Shown: positions 46,001 to 60,946, numbered from the stretch's first letter. The stretch is 64,000 bases of DNA from Haliclystus octoradiatus (GCA_916610825.1 OU744454.1:15694336-15758335); one strand, 5' to 3'. A program made the numbers and translations. Notes: a model not told the origin generated them from the sequence alone.

Positions 46001-46269
46001 AAGAACCATGCTCTAAATTGTATAACTGTTGATAATGATACTCACATTTGGCTCTCCTCGCGGTTCAAAACAGATGAGGTTGATGTGCTTGCAGCAGAAG
46101 TTTCACCTTCCGTCTGCGCTCCACGATCTGGTAATGAATTACCAGATGACTCAAGATACATTTCAATGGCAAGTTGTAAATTTCCATCGCAAGCACTTAG
46201 TAGATTTTCTGCAGTTCCTTCATCAGATCCTGTTATGTTGATAAGTTGTTGCAAGTTGTTGGTCGCCAT
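37060..46269 (-). CDS. UBXN7: UBX domain-containing protein 7
   Basis: Ten exons: 46046-46269, 43272-43345, 41598-41878, 41091-41237, 40682-40772, 38755-38817, 38092-38192, 37552-37855, 37306-37385 and 37060-37218. Sum 1524 nt, 507 residues (human 489), phases consistent. Residues 1-45 are the UBA domain (DEGTAENLLSACDGNLQLAI). Exons 3-6 encode the UAS thioredoxin-like domain (TSVFDSFRDFQAE, LQDLFRPPVDI, KWLLVNIQNVTEF, CDSDEGQRYM, YPYIAVIDPRTG). Exon 8 carries the ubiquitin-interacting motif (EDSQLAAAIAASL) and an acidic stretch. Exons 9-10 give the UBX domain (IRFPDGTRSQEKL, TFPRRNLSVLD). The protein links p97/VCP to ubiquitinated cullin substrates such as HIF1A. An in-frame ATG 15 bases upstream is possible, but ATGGCG at 46267-46269 has the better context. 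Introns hold an LTR element, two MITEs, a hAT element and a tRNA relic. Divergent from MOSPD1. Confidence 0.96.
38205..38385. mobile_element. Tc1/mariner-type MITE (181 bp with TA)
   Basis: Best copy of its family here: TACAGTGAAACTTGTATATA at the left, mirrored by CCCGTTATAACAGGTTTGAC and TGTA at the right, with TA duplications. It lies in UBXN7 intron 6. Confidence 0.8.
38971..40236 (-). mobile_element. Short non-autonomous LTR retrotransposon (TRIM-like)
   Basis: Two 334 bp LTRs, 38971-39304 and 39903-40236, enclose 598 bp; total 1266 bp. The LTRs differ at one position that I can see (near 39200 versus 40130), so insertion is recent. Ends are TGTAG and CTACA, and TCAC flanks the element on both sides (38967-38970, 40237-40240). 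A purine tract (GGGGGGAAG on the minus strand, about 39308-39316) adjoins the LTR at the low end, and TTGGTAACTACCGACGTG adjoins the other, as expected for a polypurine tract and a primer-binding site; both put the element on the minus strand. The interior has no gag or pol coding. It lies in UBXN7 intron 5. A solo LTR of the family is at 9327-9660. Confidence 0.92.
41275..41431. mobile_element. Foldback MITE with GTTCATGAAC core
   Basis: Imperfect inverted repeat of 157 bp: ends CCCTGCGAAAAACAGAACAG and the mirrored CTGTTTTTTGCAGGG. The inside contains GGAGTTCATGAACAGTTC and GAGCCATTTAACGTTCATAA. It lies in UBXN7 intron 3. Related copies: 54985-55089; the 107 bp array at 9961 uses the same inner words. 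Confidence 0.8.
42305..42375 (+). pseudogene. tRNA-Lys(CTT)-like sequence with lost 5' half
   Basis: The anticodon arm (CAGATTCTTAATCTG, anticodon CTT), variable loop and T arm (GTGGGTTCGAGCCCCAC) and the 3' acceptor strand (ATTGGGC) are perfect for tRNA-Lys. The 5' acceptor strand and left D-stem do not pair with them: GCAGGCCAGTCGGTCGGTAG stands where a GCCCAAT..AGCTCAGTCGG start would be expected. It lies in UBXN7 intron 2 on the opposite strand. Probably a tRNA relic or SINE head, not a working tRNA. Confidence 0.7.
43461..43737. mobile_element. Near-perfect 277 bp palindrome (foldback element)
   Basis: AGAGTTTGAGTCTAGAAAAG at the left is mirrored by the right end CTTTGTAAACTCAAACTCT. 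The two arms of about 125 bp (left with AACAACAGGGATTTTATAGA, right with TCTATAAAATCCCGGTTGTT) enclose a loop of about 30 bp near 43586-43618. It lies in UBXN7 intron 1. The flanks (CAT and ATA) do not give a clear target duplication. Confidence 0.88.
43765..44835. mobile_element. hAT-like non-autonomous element (1071 bp)
   Basis: Inverted ends CAGGGCTCGATAAAAG and CTTTTATCGGATCCTG, followed inward by matching subterminal words (AAATCCGAAGG on both sides). The flanking 8-mers ATTTGAAT and GCTGTAAT match only at four positions, so the target duplication has decayed or an end was misplaced. No transposase coding was seen. It starts 27 bp after the palindrome at 43461-43737. Confidence 0.68.
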
Positions 46270-48825
<2,556 letters not shown>

Positions 48826-49337
48826 CATTATATGCCCTTCAAGAATTTAATTTTAGCTAGAATATTAAATATTATAACTTTTAAAAATATATAATATGCT
48901 TTTAAGTTAATAGTTTCATTCAATTTGTTACAGTATTATAAATTATGATATAAACTATGCAATTAATGTGAATAATTTTTATATTACATTTCAGTCTTGT
49001 TTAATAAAACACGTTTTACTAATTAATTTGAATACTTCCTACACTTCATTACTTAGGTACTACTATTTACCCCCATTTCAAGAGGTAGCATAACAAAATA
49101 TGGTTGAAGTATATGCTTATTGAGACGATTGTTTTTAAAACAAAAACATTGCAATTTTAAATATTTATTTTACCATTAACCATATTACAACCAAGATACC
49201 AGCTTGGCATATATTCTATATATCCTCCATCCAAATTTAACTTAGTTTACTTACAATCCATCATTTATCATGTTAATTTAATAAATTCATAGTCGACTAT
49301 TCATATAAAATAAACATATGTCATTTGATAAAATATA
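48826..49337. other. Convergent gap MOSPD1 / SLC17, with poly(A) signals
   Basis: AATAAA at 49003-49008 (plus strand) is placed to end MOSPD1, and AATAAA on the minus strand at 49164-49169 to end the SLC17 gene. The gap is very AT-rich and holds nothing else recognisable. Confidence 0.6.
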
Positions 49338-52300
49338 TCAATTCCCTAATAAAGGCCTATGGTCTAGGTCGTCATCGCTTGCAGCTGGTGTTTCACCGAT
49401 TGAGTTAGAATCAGGGTCAGCCCATGATTGCTTGTTACCAGAACCAAATATTATATAAATAATCATACCGAATGCATAAACACAAGATGCAATAATGAAG
49501 ACTTTTTTCCATTCTGCTTGCGTCTAATAAACAAATAAAATTAGATTACATCAGCATTGATCGGTTGTCTCAAAGTCTCGGGAGGATTCAACAGCTACCC
49601 TTTTGGTTCCCTATGAGTTGAGAGGCATAAAATGCTCAATTTGCCATTTAATTCACCAAACATTCAATATGAAGCTCCCAAAGTAAAATTAATTAAAACG
49701 TATGCTTGTTTCTGAGAAACAATAATTATGCCAAACGAAGTTTACTGGATACGGTAGTAAAATTTTAAAATGTTTATTTGTTGCAAACGGCAAAAGTTGG
49801 AAACAGGTAATTCAGTTTTATTAGTTGTTAATGGTACTTTTCTATGATAGTCCATTATCGTTCTCTGGCAGCAAATTCTTTCAATTTCATTTGGATATCA
49901 TGAAATATCAATTTATTAGAAATATATTTTGCGCAGTCAAATAATGCGTTTCAGATATTTACTACACACAAGAGGTTTATCGTAGCTTTCTTTATTTGGT
50001 CAACTGTGAGCTTGATACACAATTTCTACCTAGGATTCCACACATATCACAAAAGGATCCGACTAAACGCAACAACATTTCGATCAAGATGCTGGAAAGC
50101 CTTGGTATAACCAGAAGATTTCTCAAACTTCTCTGCAAATTAGAAATTGAAGATATTCTAAGGATATTTTCAAGATTTTTCAGCGGCCTTTTAATAATAT
50201 TATGGTATTGTATCCGACTGGAAAACATTAACCATGTTCTCTTTCCCCCTTGTAACTTCACTGTGTATGATTGTCTGCTGTATCTCTCCCTGTAACGTCA
50301 GCAGACAAGGTCTACCATCAATATAATAAAGAGCACCAACCAAAATTATAACAATTGTGTATTGATTCATTCATTTCACATACTCATTGATAGCATTGGG
50401 GGAAGCATATCACAATGTTCTTAGTAGAATAAGGACACTTCTTTTATATATTTTCCACTTACATGATGAGGAGTTAAATAGCCAACAACAATTGGACTAA
50501 TCATTCCAGGTAACGTTGCAAAACAGTTCGCAATACCAAACGTGATACTGGCATACCTAGGGCATATATCCAAATGATTGATGGGGAAACCGCTCCAAGC
50601 TAATCCACCGAGACCTATTGCAAGGGTCAATCCAATGATCGCAAAATCACGATCTGTAGTCCATCCAACAAGTATTAAGAAAATCCCTTGCGCTGCAAAT
50701 CCTGAAGATCAGAAGTACAGATAAGCTCATCAATTGATAGAATTTAAAGCAATTACAAATATCACAGTAAATTAATCAATATTTATTTATGAAAGAGATA
50801 AGCATGTTTTACATGAACTTTCCAAAATGTTTTTTTTATTTTGTTAAATTAGCTGTCAATGAAGACTGGTGTCATTTCACATTAATGAATTTTGTGAGCT
50901 GAGATGAAACCTGAATGCGGCATGAAGATAAAGATGGGTAAATCAAATTGGCCATTATAAACAGGTCGCCCTGAATTCAAAGCTTAACAAAGCTAGAAGT
51001 AAGTGGACATTTTCCAAGGATTTTTGTCATTGAACGTCTCATCATTTTTTTCAAACCATTTCGGTTCAAATTTATCACATCTTTCCATTGTGTGGCTTCT
51101 CTCCATGGCTTCTTTTTAAGCTTAGTCAAGCCCCCCTGAGTTATTCTGGAAAAGTCCTGAGAATATAGCGTTCGTAGAGCTCCTATTGAAAAGACTGCTC
51201 CAAAACACGAACAACATTTATTTATGCCTCAGTCTTACCGAGAGAATTGAAAACTTTTCGCACAGCAGTTGTACTCAATATATTATTGCTTCTTAGATAA
51301 TCAGCAAAGCGACCACCAAATTGCACAACAAATGTCATTAAAAGATAAGGCAAGGCAGATAGAAAACCAGCCTGAAAATAATGATTCACAAACAATTTTT
51401 TTAAATACCAGAGCATACCAGCACTGCACCGTCTTATTACATTCAACTATACTCTTGTGTGAGGCTCTAAGATTTCAAATCATCCACAAAGGGACAATAT
51501 TGAATAACAAATGATAGCTAGGCCTATATTGTTTGAAGTAAATCTAGCCTCGTACTCAGTGTGAAAGTCATATCAATAAGCTACTGTCTTAAATTATGGC
51601 CTTAAAATTGTCATATAAAAGTAGTAATGTTTATAGTGTAGTTGTTATTGTACCTCAGTTATATCGAAATTAAGAACTTGTTTCATGTACGTTGGTAGAG
51701 ATGTCAATAAAGTGTAATACCCCCAATTTTCACTTGAATGTGCTATAACTAACGCCCAAACTGCAGGAGATTTCAGAATGGAGGACCAAGGTGTCTGAAC
51801 AAGCTATAAATTAAAACATAGTTATAATAGTAATGCATGATTAGCAGGAAAACATTCAATAATGAATTGCTATATAGAATTTATAATATATAATAATATA
51901 TAATAATAATAATAATAGAGTCTAGAAAGACACACAATTTTTACTGTTGCTTAAAGTTTCACGTTATTTAACGATCATCAGACAGAATAGGCCTACATAA
52001 GTTCATTTAAATTTATACATATTATAATAATATATAATATATATATATAATAAAATAATGTTATCTGATAGTAGTTGAGATAGTGCTCAATGTCATTTGA
52101 CAGAGCGGTGAATAATAATAATGAAATGAAGTCAAAGAATGTTTAGTATTAATATTAATAAATGGAGTCAATGACTGCACATTTTTTTCTGTTACTCAGA
52201 GTTTCACGCTTTATGCGATCTTCAGACAGAGTATAAAACAGCATATAAAGGGAAATAAATAAACAATGACACTCTGTATACAATAAATACTAGCACTTTA

Positions 52301-55300
52301 TTAAACTGTAAACAATAGCTGCATTGCACATTGTAAGTTCAAGTAGGTAACATCCATGTATATTTTTCACTCTGTCTGAAGATAGCATAAAGCGTGAAAC
52401 CCTGAGTAACAGAAAAAATGTGTAGTCATTGACCCTATTTATTTATCTACAGTTCTGTCATTTACTGACATTGAGCATTATCTATCTGAGTTTTCTCCGC
52501 TACTCAGATATTATTTTATTCAACATAGTTTAACACAAGTTCGGGTAGCCGAAGTTACACAATGTTGAATGATGACAATTATTTCTTAATTTGGAAGTGT
52601 ATAAGCGGATAAGTTTAATGTAGAAAGCATACCATTTTCGATCATTCAGTTTTTAAAACTTGAATAATCGAACGTCAGAGTGATAAGAGTTGATAGAAGA
52701 TTTGTTGGCCGCAAGACCAATCATATTTTTTAAATTTTTGTTTAGTTTTTGGATTTATCATTTTACCATAAACCAGGTGTCTTTTTTTCACCAAGATGGT
52801 TGGTTGGTTGGTTAGTTGGTAAATGTGGGTAGGTTGCCAACCCGATGCCAACCAATTGTGCTCCTGTGTCAGGGATTAGACCTACCCCCTACACTAAGGC
52901 CCCAACAAATATATACCTCTGTCTCAGTTTTATCTTCTTTAAGACTATTTTCTATATATTCTAATTCTTCTTGGCTGATACCAGGATGATTGGTCGGTGA
53001 ATCAGTTACCATATAGAACCAGAGAACACACCAAAAGACCGCAGCCAAACCTAATGAATTGTAATTAACAGATAATTACACTCACATTAAATAACACTGA
53101 AACAACTTATTAAACTGACAAAAATATCTATTTCGTCTTCTGCCTACAAAGTAACTCATTTAACTCATTTGTTAATAGCTAAACCGGCAGTCACAAAGTG
53201 CGGTATCCTTGGATCTTTGTTCCCGGAAGGCCAGCGCAAATTTAGAAGGCTTTTAATCAGCAAGATGGTTATCTTATTTGGGGTGTGATCATAGCATATC
53301 ATAGTAGGGTTTATGATTGGTGATTTGAACTTGATGAAATTTGATATGTTTTTCAATTGTTGTTCGTCATGAGGTTAGAAGGCGTGCAGCCAACCTTTAG
53401 TCATCCCAGGTTCAATCAGCTTACATGCTTAAATAAATATCTATTTATAGAAATTGGCATTCTGATTTTAAGTAAAAATGACTGATACACGATGCAGAGA
53501 GAACGAATCTTCAAAAATTAAAAGCAATCTTTAATCTACGTAAAAAATATATATTTTTCAATTAATTGAAAATTGATTACAAAAGTTAAGTAAAGAGCAA
53601 TTCAATAGCACATTTGGAAAATGTATCTTACCTAGAACGTAGAAGACTGACGGCCATCCATAATTATGAGCAAGAAGGCCTGATAACGGCATTCCAATAA
53701 CTGTACCAGCAAATGGTCCTGAAGTAGAACATATGTAAAATGATAAAATATGAATTGTGCGTTGAGCTTAGTTTTCTTAAAATAATTGTGGAAATTAATA
53801 AAGGATTAATCGTAATCCTATTTCAAATTCATAAAAAGGAATCTAGTTGAAAATGTAAAGCATGAAGGTCTGATGTGTGAGACAATTCAATCAAAGGAGC
53901 ACCAAGCAGTTTTGAGTTTATCCTATTAGTAATGATATTTTTGCTGAATAAACTTTGATAAATGATCAATATAAATACAACAATACAATATAAACACTTT
54001 GACCACCGTTGTCACATGCCTCCGTGTCAATTTCAAACCAAAGAAAAGGTTATATAAATGAATGGAAGAACTGAAAACTTTCGAGTAGATAATTATTATA
54101 ATAAAAAATCATCATTTAATATAAGATACCGTACTAACAAATCAACCTAATTTGAATTTTATCCCATCAGAACTTGAGTATGACTAACAATTGCAATATG
54201 AGATTAATGAACGGAATATCGAACCAGTATAAATATGCTTGTAAAATTTACCAGAGAATGATATTGTTGCAAGTTTGCTTCTTTCTAGAGGTGGAGCCCA
54301 TCTACTCCACATGGCATTAATACAAGGAAAAGTCACACCCTGTCAACAAAAAACACAACTAAATTAACTTGAGGCAGTCACATGGATGTAACCAAGGTGT
54401 CACAAAGTAAGAAGCTTTCCGGAAAGAAACAACATTTGGTTTTCAAAATCGTTGACAGTATTGGAGAATCGTTATCAAAATAGCTAAATTCAAATTTCTT
54501 GTTTTGAAGATTGGCAACATGAACTTCAAATAATGGCAAATTGAAAATCTGAATAGGCTAATTTGGAGAATGAAACCTTTATCGATGAAAATCTTCTGAA
54601 TCTGTGCTTGCCTGTCCAGGAACTAGGCACTTTTATACCAAATTATCCACAAGAAAACATTTTAATTATTTGTTCACTGCCTTGTTCTCACCTCAAAAAT
54701 TCCTTCTAAAACCCTCACCGCCATCAGAAGGTTAACATGTGAGCGTGCTGCAAAAGGTGTAATCAGCGTGAACAATGCTGTCATTAAGATGCCCCCACCA
54801 AAAAGATTTTTGCCGCCATATTTTGCAGCAAGATAACCACCAGGTATTTGAGTTAAAATATAACCATAGAAGAACGAACTTAGAACAAAACCTATAGTTA
54901 CCAAAAACAAATATTAAATATTAAAATATGATATCTCTTGGATGATGAACGTTCCTAAGTTCATGAATGTGAAATTGAACCATACCCTGCACATGAATAG
55001 TTAAGGAGTTCATGAACAGTTCAAGAAAATTTAGGGCCTTTTAACGTTCATGAGCTGTTCATAAACTCCTGAATTATTTTCTCGCAGGGGATAGAGTGAG
55101 CGCCACAGATCTAATCAGCAGGTTTCTCTGGGAAAAATGAAATTCACGTAAAAACATTCACAAAAATGTACTATGGTAAATGATTTCCTGTTTCTTGGTT
55201 TAGACCAAGAACCCTTTTTAGTATTTTGAGAAAATTCAGCATGCAAGTTTTTGTGTTCAAATGGTTTTGCAAATCCATGACAAAAACAAGAAACATATAC

Positions 55301-55878
55301 ATTAAGAGGGATCTGACGGTAAACTGATTTGTTAATTTATTTTTCATTATTTTCATTAAATGAAACTAATTTTTGCATTCCTTTGTTTTCAACTTCGTAA
55401 CAGCTAATGATTGTAGCCTATGTTTGCTAACGCAATGCTTCGCATTCTGTACATGCAAAATGCTTTACTAAATATTGTTTTGTGGGCATGTAATGCTATT
55501 ACGTACCCTGAGTCTTCGAGCTCCAATTAAACTCGGCATGCTCCTATCAACATACACATAAAACAATTAATTAAATTTATCTAGCTTCATCACCACTTAC
55601 ATTTTCATGAAACAAATATTACTTACAGCAACAATCATTTTGCCAGTGTCATCCATCATTGTTCTATTATTCACCATAGCAACTAACGCAACACTGAGAT
55701 TAACACGAAGTGAGTAAACATTTACAAATCCTAGAAATGTTAATATTGCGATCATGTATCGTTTAGGCAACCATTGCATGCAGCAGCCTTTGTCTTTCTC
55801 TTCCTTAAATAATTTCTGAATGTCTTTGTCAGGGTTAGATGACATGCTCTTCATAGGGACGCTTTCTGTTTCAGCCAT
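49338..55878 (-). CDS. SLC17A5-like: SLC17 family anion transporter, sialin-like
   Basis: Ten exons: 55627-55878, 55507-55543, 54692-54891, 54252-54339, 53632-53718, 52917-53050, 51654-51803, 51239-51371, 50463-50701 and 49338-49523. Sum 1506 nt, 501 residues, phases consistent. It is a 12-helix MFS protein. Helix 1 carries [20 protein letters not shown] and [10 protein letters not shown]. Then [111 protein letters not shown] and [12 protein letters not shown]. Sialin (SLC17A5) exports sialic acid and acidic sugars from lysosomes with protons; other SLC17 members carry phosphate, glutamate or nucleotides, and the substrate cannot be fixed from sequence. The C-terminal tail ends [12 protein letters not shown], an acidic dileucine sorting signal. 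The 37 bp exon 2 is notable. Confidence 0.93.
52070..52495. repeat. Inverted repeat pair (foldback element)
   Basis: The left arm (52070-52235: GATAGTGCTCAATGTCA, then CTGTTACTCAGAGTTTCACG) is mirrored by the right arm (52367-52495: CGTGAAACCCTGAGTAACAG, then TGACATTGAGCATTATC). About 130 bp separate them. It lies in SLC17 intron 6; parts of the same sequence recur near 51940-51990 and 11480-11520. Confidence 0.75.
54985..55089. mobile_element. Foldback MITE, copy of the 41275 family
   Basis: Starts CCCTGCACATGAATAG and ends CTCGCAGGG, with GGAGTTCATGAACAGTTC and CTTTTAACGTTCATGAGC inside. 105 bp, in SLC17 intron 2. Confidence 0.72.
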
Positions 55879-56527
55879 AATGTTATTCTTCAGTAAATGT
55901 ATGATCACTCAATATATTAATAAACCTATAAATAATTAAGCACATTTACAAATAAAATGTATAGGCCTACACGGTAAGCAAATATTGAGCATAATTTACT
56001 AGCATAATTTACAAGTATTGCATACACGATAATGTGAGCTAGAGGTCAGATCGTCAGAGGATCAGATTCTCCAAAATTTGACCACAGGTATGAACTATCA
56101 TACCATTTTAATCCAAATCAAATTTGATTTGAATATTTTATCTGAAATATGAAAATTTTTGTAGCTGCTCTTCAAGATTTTGAACGTTGCAACTCGACAT
56201 TTATTGTATGTAATTATTAGCCTATTAATTTTATTTTAACCCACAAGGACACATAATTTCAAATCAAAATACTTTATTTACTGGTAGGCCTATATTTATA
56301 AATACTGGTTTTACTTGCAAAATGTGCGTCAGAGGTCATCATATTTAGATTCCATGTTCAAATTACGCAATTTATAATGTTAAAATTGAAATAAAATTAC
56401 AAATTGAGTGGCTTGGATTTCGTCCAAAAATTAATTGGGCAAGATATTTCTCAAAACAGTTTTCCAATTTTGGCGTTATAGTTCTTTAGGAGCTTATTGC
56501 TGGGGAATAAGAACTATTGCTGACTAC
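55879..56527. other. Upstream of SLC17, nothing recognised
   Basis: This is the 5' flank of the SLC17 gene, AT-rich. TAGGCCTA occurs at 55962 and 56285. No exon or element ends were seen. Confidence 0.5.
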
Positions 56528-56970
56528 GTTACCAGTCAATCCGTCCTCAGTGTGAAGCGTCCACGCTTTCAGCTCGCAGTTGAGTCAAGCTATAATATTA
56601 ATTTAATTAACTATAATGTAAGATCAGTTTTCTAATCATCCTTCATGGTAACATAAACAAATCAAGAAACTATTTTGAACATTTTAAATTTTATAAATCC
56701 ATCAAAGTATGAGAAACTAACAGGTACAAGACTCGATCAAAACTTGAAAACCTTTGGTATTTGCTACCAAACTTACTCTCTTTGTATCAAATAAAATATT
56801 TATTTATTAATTCATTCACAAGAACACCTTTATACAATGATATATAAACTCAACTCCTAGACCTGAACAGAGTCTAGAATAAACTGGTACATCAATTTTG
56901 TTATTAATAACAGCACAGCAAAAGCGTGGACGGGTGTAGGCCTAATCTGAGGACGGTTTAACTGGATACC
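56528..56970. mobile_element. Probable MITE with imperfect inverted ends
   Basis: The left end CCAGTCAATCCGTCCTCAG followed by GCGTCCACGCTTT is mirrored on the right by AAAGCGTGGACG and CTGAGGACGGTTTAACTGG. The inside is non-coding. No convincing target duplication, so limits are approximate. Confidence 0.55.
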
Positions 56971-58109
56971 ACAACTACCCTTACTACATGGTAATGGGAT
57001 GGGGTAGGCTAGGCCTTGACTGGGAAGGCCTACAGGTCCAGAAAAGACTAGATAATCTGCTCAATAGCCTACTGGTAGGAGTGGTAGGCTAAACTGAAAT
57101 ACAGTCCGTAGGCCTAGGCCTACTATATATAGCAACTAGCATATTCTGATACTAAAGTCTAGAAGGAGAAAATGTTTGAAAACAAGGCCTCTTCCAAGGT
57201 AGGACAGGAAAAACATCAATACTGTGAGAATGTTTTAATATAAAGAAACATTGGCTTTCTAAATTTTCCTTCTCATCTCTAAAAAAACAGCAGTGAGCAC
57301 ACCATAAGTGACAATAAAAGCATTTTCTCATCATTAAAAACATTGAACGTAAGTTTAAGTTATTTATCTTCCATCAGATCAGTTGATCAGACAGATAGGC
57401 CTACGTAAAATAAAATAAGCGTATTTCTCCAAAAGATATCAATTCGAAAGCGGAACAGATTTTATCCATCAAATCTCACCTGTATATTCAACATTTAAAC
57501 ATCAAATAAAATATCATAAATAAATATAAAAACACCAGTTATAACCAAGGATTCCATCATAGAACATTTATATAAGGTGCTTTGCTTGAATAATTTATTA
57601 TTTTCGTTGTCGTTGTTCTACAGTTGAATCACAAAGATGCAATTTCAATTCCATTTCCATCTGCTGGCCATTTGTTTGCCTTTTCATTATAGTGCCTCGC
57701 TTACAATAAGTAGCCTCGATATATGACTTAAACGCTATGATATCTTTACAATAAACATTTAATAACTGTCTTTCAATTTCGTAACATATAAGTCAAATAA
57801 TTTAATTTTCTGTTTGAATATTTTTGAGTAGATTGTTTAGTAGTGATAGGCCTACTTGAGTTGACTTCCTGCTGTGTTAAAATCAAATTGAATACAGTCA
57901 CACGCTAAAATATGTAGAGCATACCTGTTCAATGTTTCAAAAGCCGTATTAACAGTTTTTCAACATCGAACTCGAATGTAAACTGTACGTATTTTATTTA
58001 AAACTATAGAAAATGCTATTTTAATTACTGTATCATCATCTACACACCTTTAAAGGCTACTAGAGAATCCTTGAGATATTTAACTTTTCTGAGATACATA
58101 ATATATTCT
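56971..58109. other. Gene-poor stretch
   Basis: No supported exon. Several TAGGCCTA copies (57109, 57115, 57396, 57847). A short minus-strand frame near 57600-57700, followed by AATAAA-like sequence, is too weak to call. Confidence 0.5.
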
Positions 58110-58400
58110 TTAAAGCTATATACATGCATCCAAAGTTCCAAACCAAGCAATTATACGACGTTCGCAATCACTGTTTTGCCGACAGAGTAATCCAGAGCAA
58201 TGGAATTCTCTGCCAGAAAATGTTGTGTCGTGTAAATCGTTAGAAGTGTTTAAAATTCTAGAACCATTATTCAGTATCGCCATTATCAACTAAATAGTTT
58301 TATTGATATTGTTATGCTAATGCGTATTAGCATAATTAGACTAATAATAGTAATATCACCTTCCCCTCTTCCCCATATGTATTGCTCTTTATTTTATTAA
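58110..58400 (+). mobile_element. 3' end remnant of a LINE
   Basis: A frame-shifted fragment reads NHCFADRVIQ, then WNSLPENVVSCKSLEVFK, the conserved extreme C-terminus of CR1/L2-like reverse transcriptase ORFs (compare WNSLPE in the two longer LINEs here). An AT-rich tail follows with a CCCCTCTTCCCCATATGTAT tract, typical of a LINE 3' UTR. Confidence 0.7.
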
Positions 58401-59450
58401 ATCCAATTGACTCCGTTTAGAAATCTCTACGAGAGTGGACGTTATTTTATCGCTCTAAATCATTTTTACCCTCATTACAATATGATCTTTATGAGGCTGC
58501 AAAAGTTCCAATTGAAATAGTCAACTGAGCATCTAAAGTCTCTATAAGGTTGCGATGGATGGCCAATGGTAAAACTGCAGCTTATCGCAACATCAATTTT
58601 CTGTCGAATTTTATGCGGAAAATTCTGAAGTCCTTTGGTCTGGTTTATGAACATGTTTCAAAAGGAAGTTAGAGGGAAGATAAAACTGATTGATTTTATT
58701 TATACAGAGGGTGGTAAAGGGAATTTTCGTGAGACCTGAAATGGATGTTTCCGGCAATTCCCGTGATTCCTTTGAGACAACTATCGACGTGATCCATGAA
58801 AATCATATGCTCCGAATTTTCAACAGTTTTTAATGATTTTACCAGAAACCATATACACAGATGTTACGCACTTTGATAATTTTCCGGGCGACACCCGCAT
58901 CCCATTCTCAAATGATTGCACTGTATTGAAGAGTGAACTGAGAACATGATATATTTATCTATTAATTCCTTATTATTACTTTGCGGATAAAACCCGGGGG
59001 TAACTCCCATACTGCTGCTATACGGGGACGTGTCGGCACTATTTTTGGGTCCAGGAAATTTTAGAATATTAAACGTTTTGGGTATCACTTCGATTTTCTA
59101 GAGAATTTGGGGAAAAACTGAATTTGAAGGCTGAAAACTGAAAACTGGATTTGAATTTTCACCCATAATAATGGAACATCCCCGCATAGAGCCTATATGG
59201 AAGTACCCTCCCAGGACTTTTTGGGTAGCATTTTTAAGTTTTTAAAACAATTTGGATAGCCTTTAAAGGATTCTTGGGACTTTCGGCTACTTCACATTTT
59301 TCCAAAGTGGCACCTCCCCATCAATGCGGCACTTGGAGTTACCCCCGGGAGATAAAAAGGGCAAGTATATTGCTGCATGCGGTATTTAAATTGATGCTAT
59401 CTGGAAAGTATGTCAAAAGGTTTTCCTCGTTTCCCCGGGTAACAATCACT

Positions 59451-60044
59451 CTTTGACCATGTGACACTTACAGTCCGTACTGAATGACACTTTTATTCTT
59501 TTTTATCTTCCAACGCATCCAAGACACTGGAGTCAAAACGCCAAATGCAAATATTTCCGTCATTCGTGAAAAGGCATTTTAACAGCCCGTGAAATTTTAT
59601 TTCTGTGATTTTGGAAACTTGTCTGTGATCCAGACACCCATTCATCACCTTCTATCAGACTGAGACCACACAGTCTATACTGACACCTGTCTGACAGTTA
59701 TGGATGTCATCAAGTCTAAACATAGTGGTCTAAAGGACCACATGAATCTTTGACCATGTGACACTTACAGTCCGTACTGAATGACACTTTTATTCTTTTT
59801 TATCTTCCAACGCATCCAAGACACTGGAGTCAAAACGCCAAATGCAAATATTTCCGTCATTCGTGAAAAGGCATTTTAACAGCCCGTGAAATTTTATTTC
59901 TGTGATTTTGGAAACTTGTCTGTGATCCAGACACCCATTCATCACCTTCTATCAGACTGAGACCACACAGTCTATACTGACACCTGTCTGACAGTTATGG
60001 ATGTCATCAAGTCTAAACATAGTGGTCTAAAGGACCACATGAAT
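59451..60044. repeat. Perfect tandem duplication, 297 bp unit x 2
   Basis: 59451-59747 and 59748-60044 are identical as far as I can compare base by base, both beginning CTTTGACCATGTGACACTTA and ending GACCACATGAAT. No coding frame or transposon end is visible. Either a very recent duplication or an assembly artefact. Confidence 0.93.
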
Positions 60045-60946
60045 CATTATCATCGTACCAACTACATATCCACTTCAAAATTGTCATTGTTCATCGGTGT
60101 AGTAGCAACGAACCAAATACAAATGGTTTCGATTTTGAAATCTTTTGCTTAAATATTCTTCATTCCTTTATTTGATTCGTCAAAAATGACAGAAGAAAAG
60201 GAGACTGAAACTAATGGTTTATAGATACATATAGAGTTGATACAGATACATATTTTAAAAAATTATGACATTATGATACTTATAAGCAAGGTAGAATGAA
60301 AATGAAGGTTTTGAAATATCTCGCAAAAACAGAGGACATTTCCACATTAGCAAGCCCTCCTTTTAATAAATAGAGCTTTTTGATTGAGTATACTAATTCA
60401 ACGGGGATGACAACGGAATAAGCGTAACGAATGGGGCCGACAGCTCAATCGAAACCAGCCGTAATCACCACATAACATCGTTTACAAAATGGTTGACATC
60501 TCTTCCATGCCGTTCATCAAATAATACCCATTTATCAATATAGGGCAAGTGGTCACTATACACAGGTTATAGGTGGTCACTATACACAGGTGTTGCATAT
60601 ACCATTCATCATCTTATATGATAATACTCGCATAGATGTAGCCGTCCCATATACTCATTCTCACTGTACATTTCCGATGTTCAAGCATTCAAGACGTTTG
60701 AAAGTTTATTATGCTTATTTGTAGACTTTGTAGTCGCATTCTTTAGGAGACTCACTCCCGTTGCTATGTGATAACTAATAAATTAAAAAAAAACTTTTTT
60801 CTCACTGTCTTTATGCATTAAATATGGCATTGGCAATGATTGGATTGCATGTTATGTTGCTACCTGTATATCCCTGACTTGGCAATGCTCTTTAAAAGAT
60901 AAAACTCGTGAAAACCCTCTTACAAGAATTGGTAAGTCAATTGTAG
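60045..60946. other. Intergenic with retroelement traces
   Basis: Around 60540-60600 two partial copies of the GGTGGTCACTATACACAGGT word (mariner MITE family) occur. Around 60700-60795 a segment ends in TAATAAATTAAAAAAAAA, like the poly(A) end of a retroposed copy. No gene was seen. Confidence 0.5.

Noticed and set aside
49992-50295. Overlapping plus and minus frames of about 90-99 codons
   Set aside because: Intron 9 of the SLC17 gene; neither translation resembles a known protein.
57590-57720. Possible terminal exon on the minus strand (charged frame ending in EQRQRK)
   Set aside because: No upstream exon, no family match and an ambiguous acceptor; could be chance.
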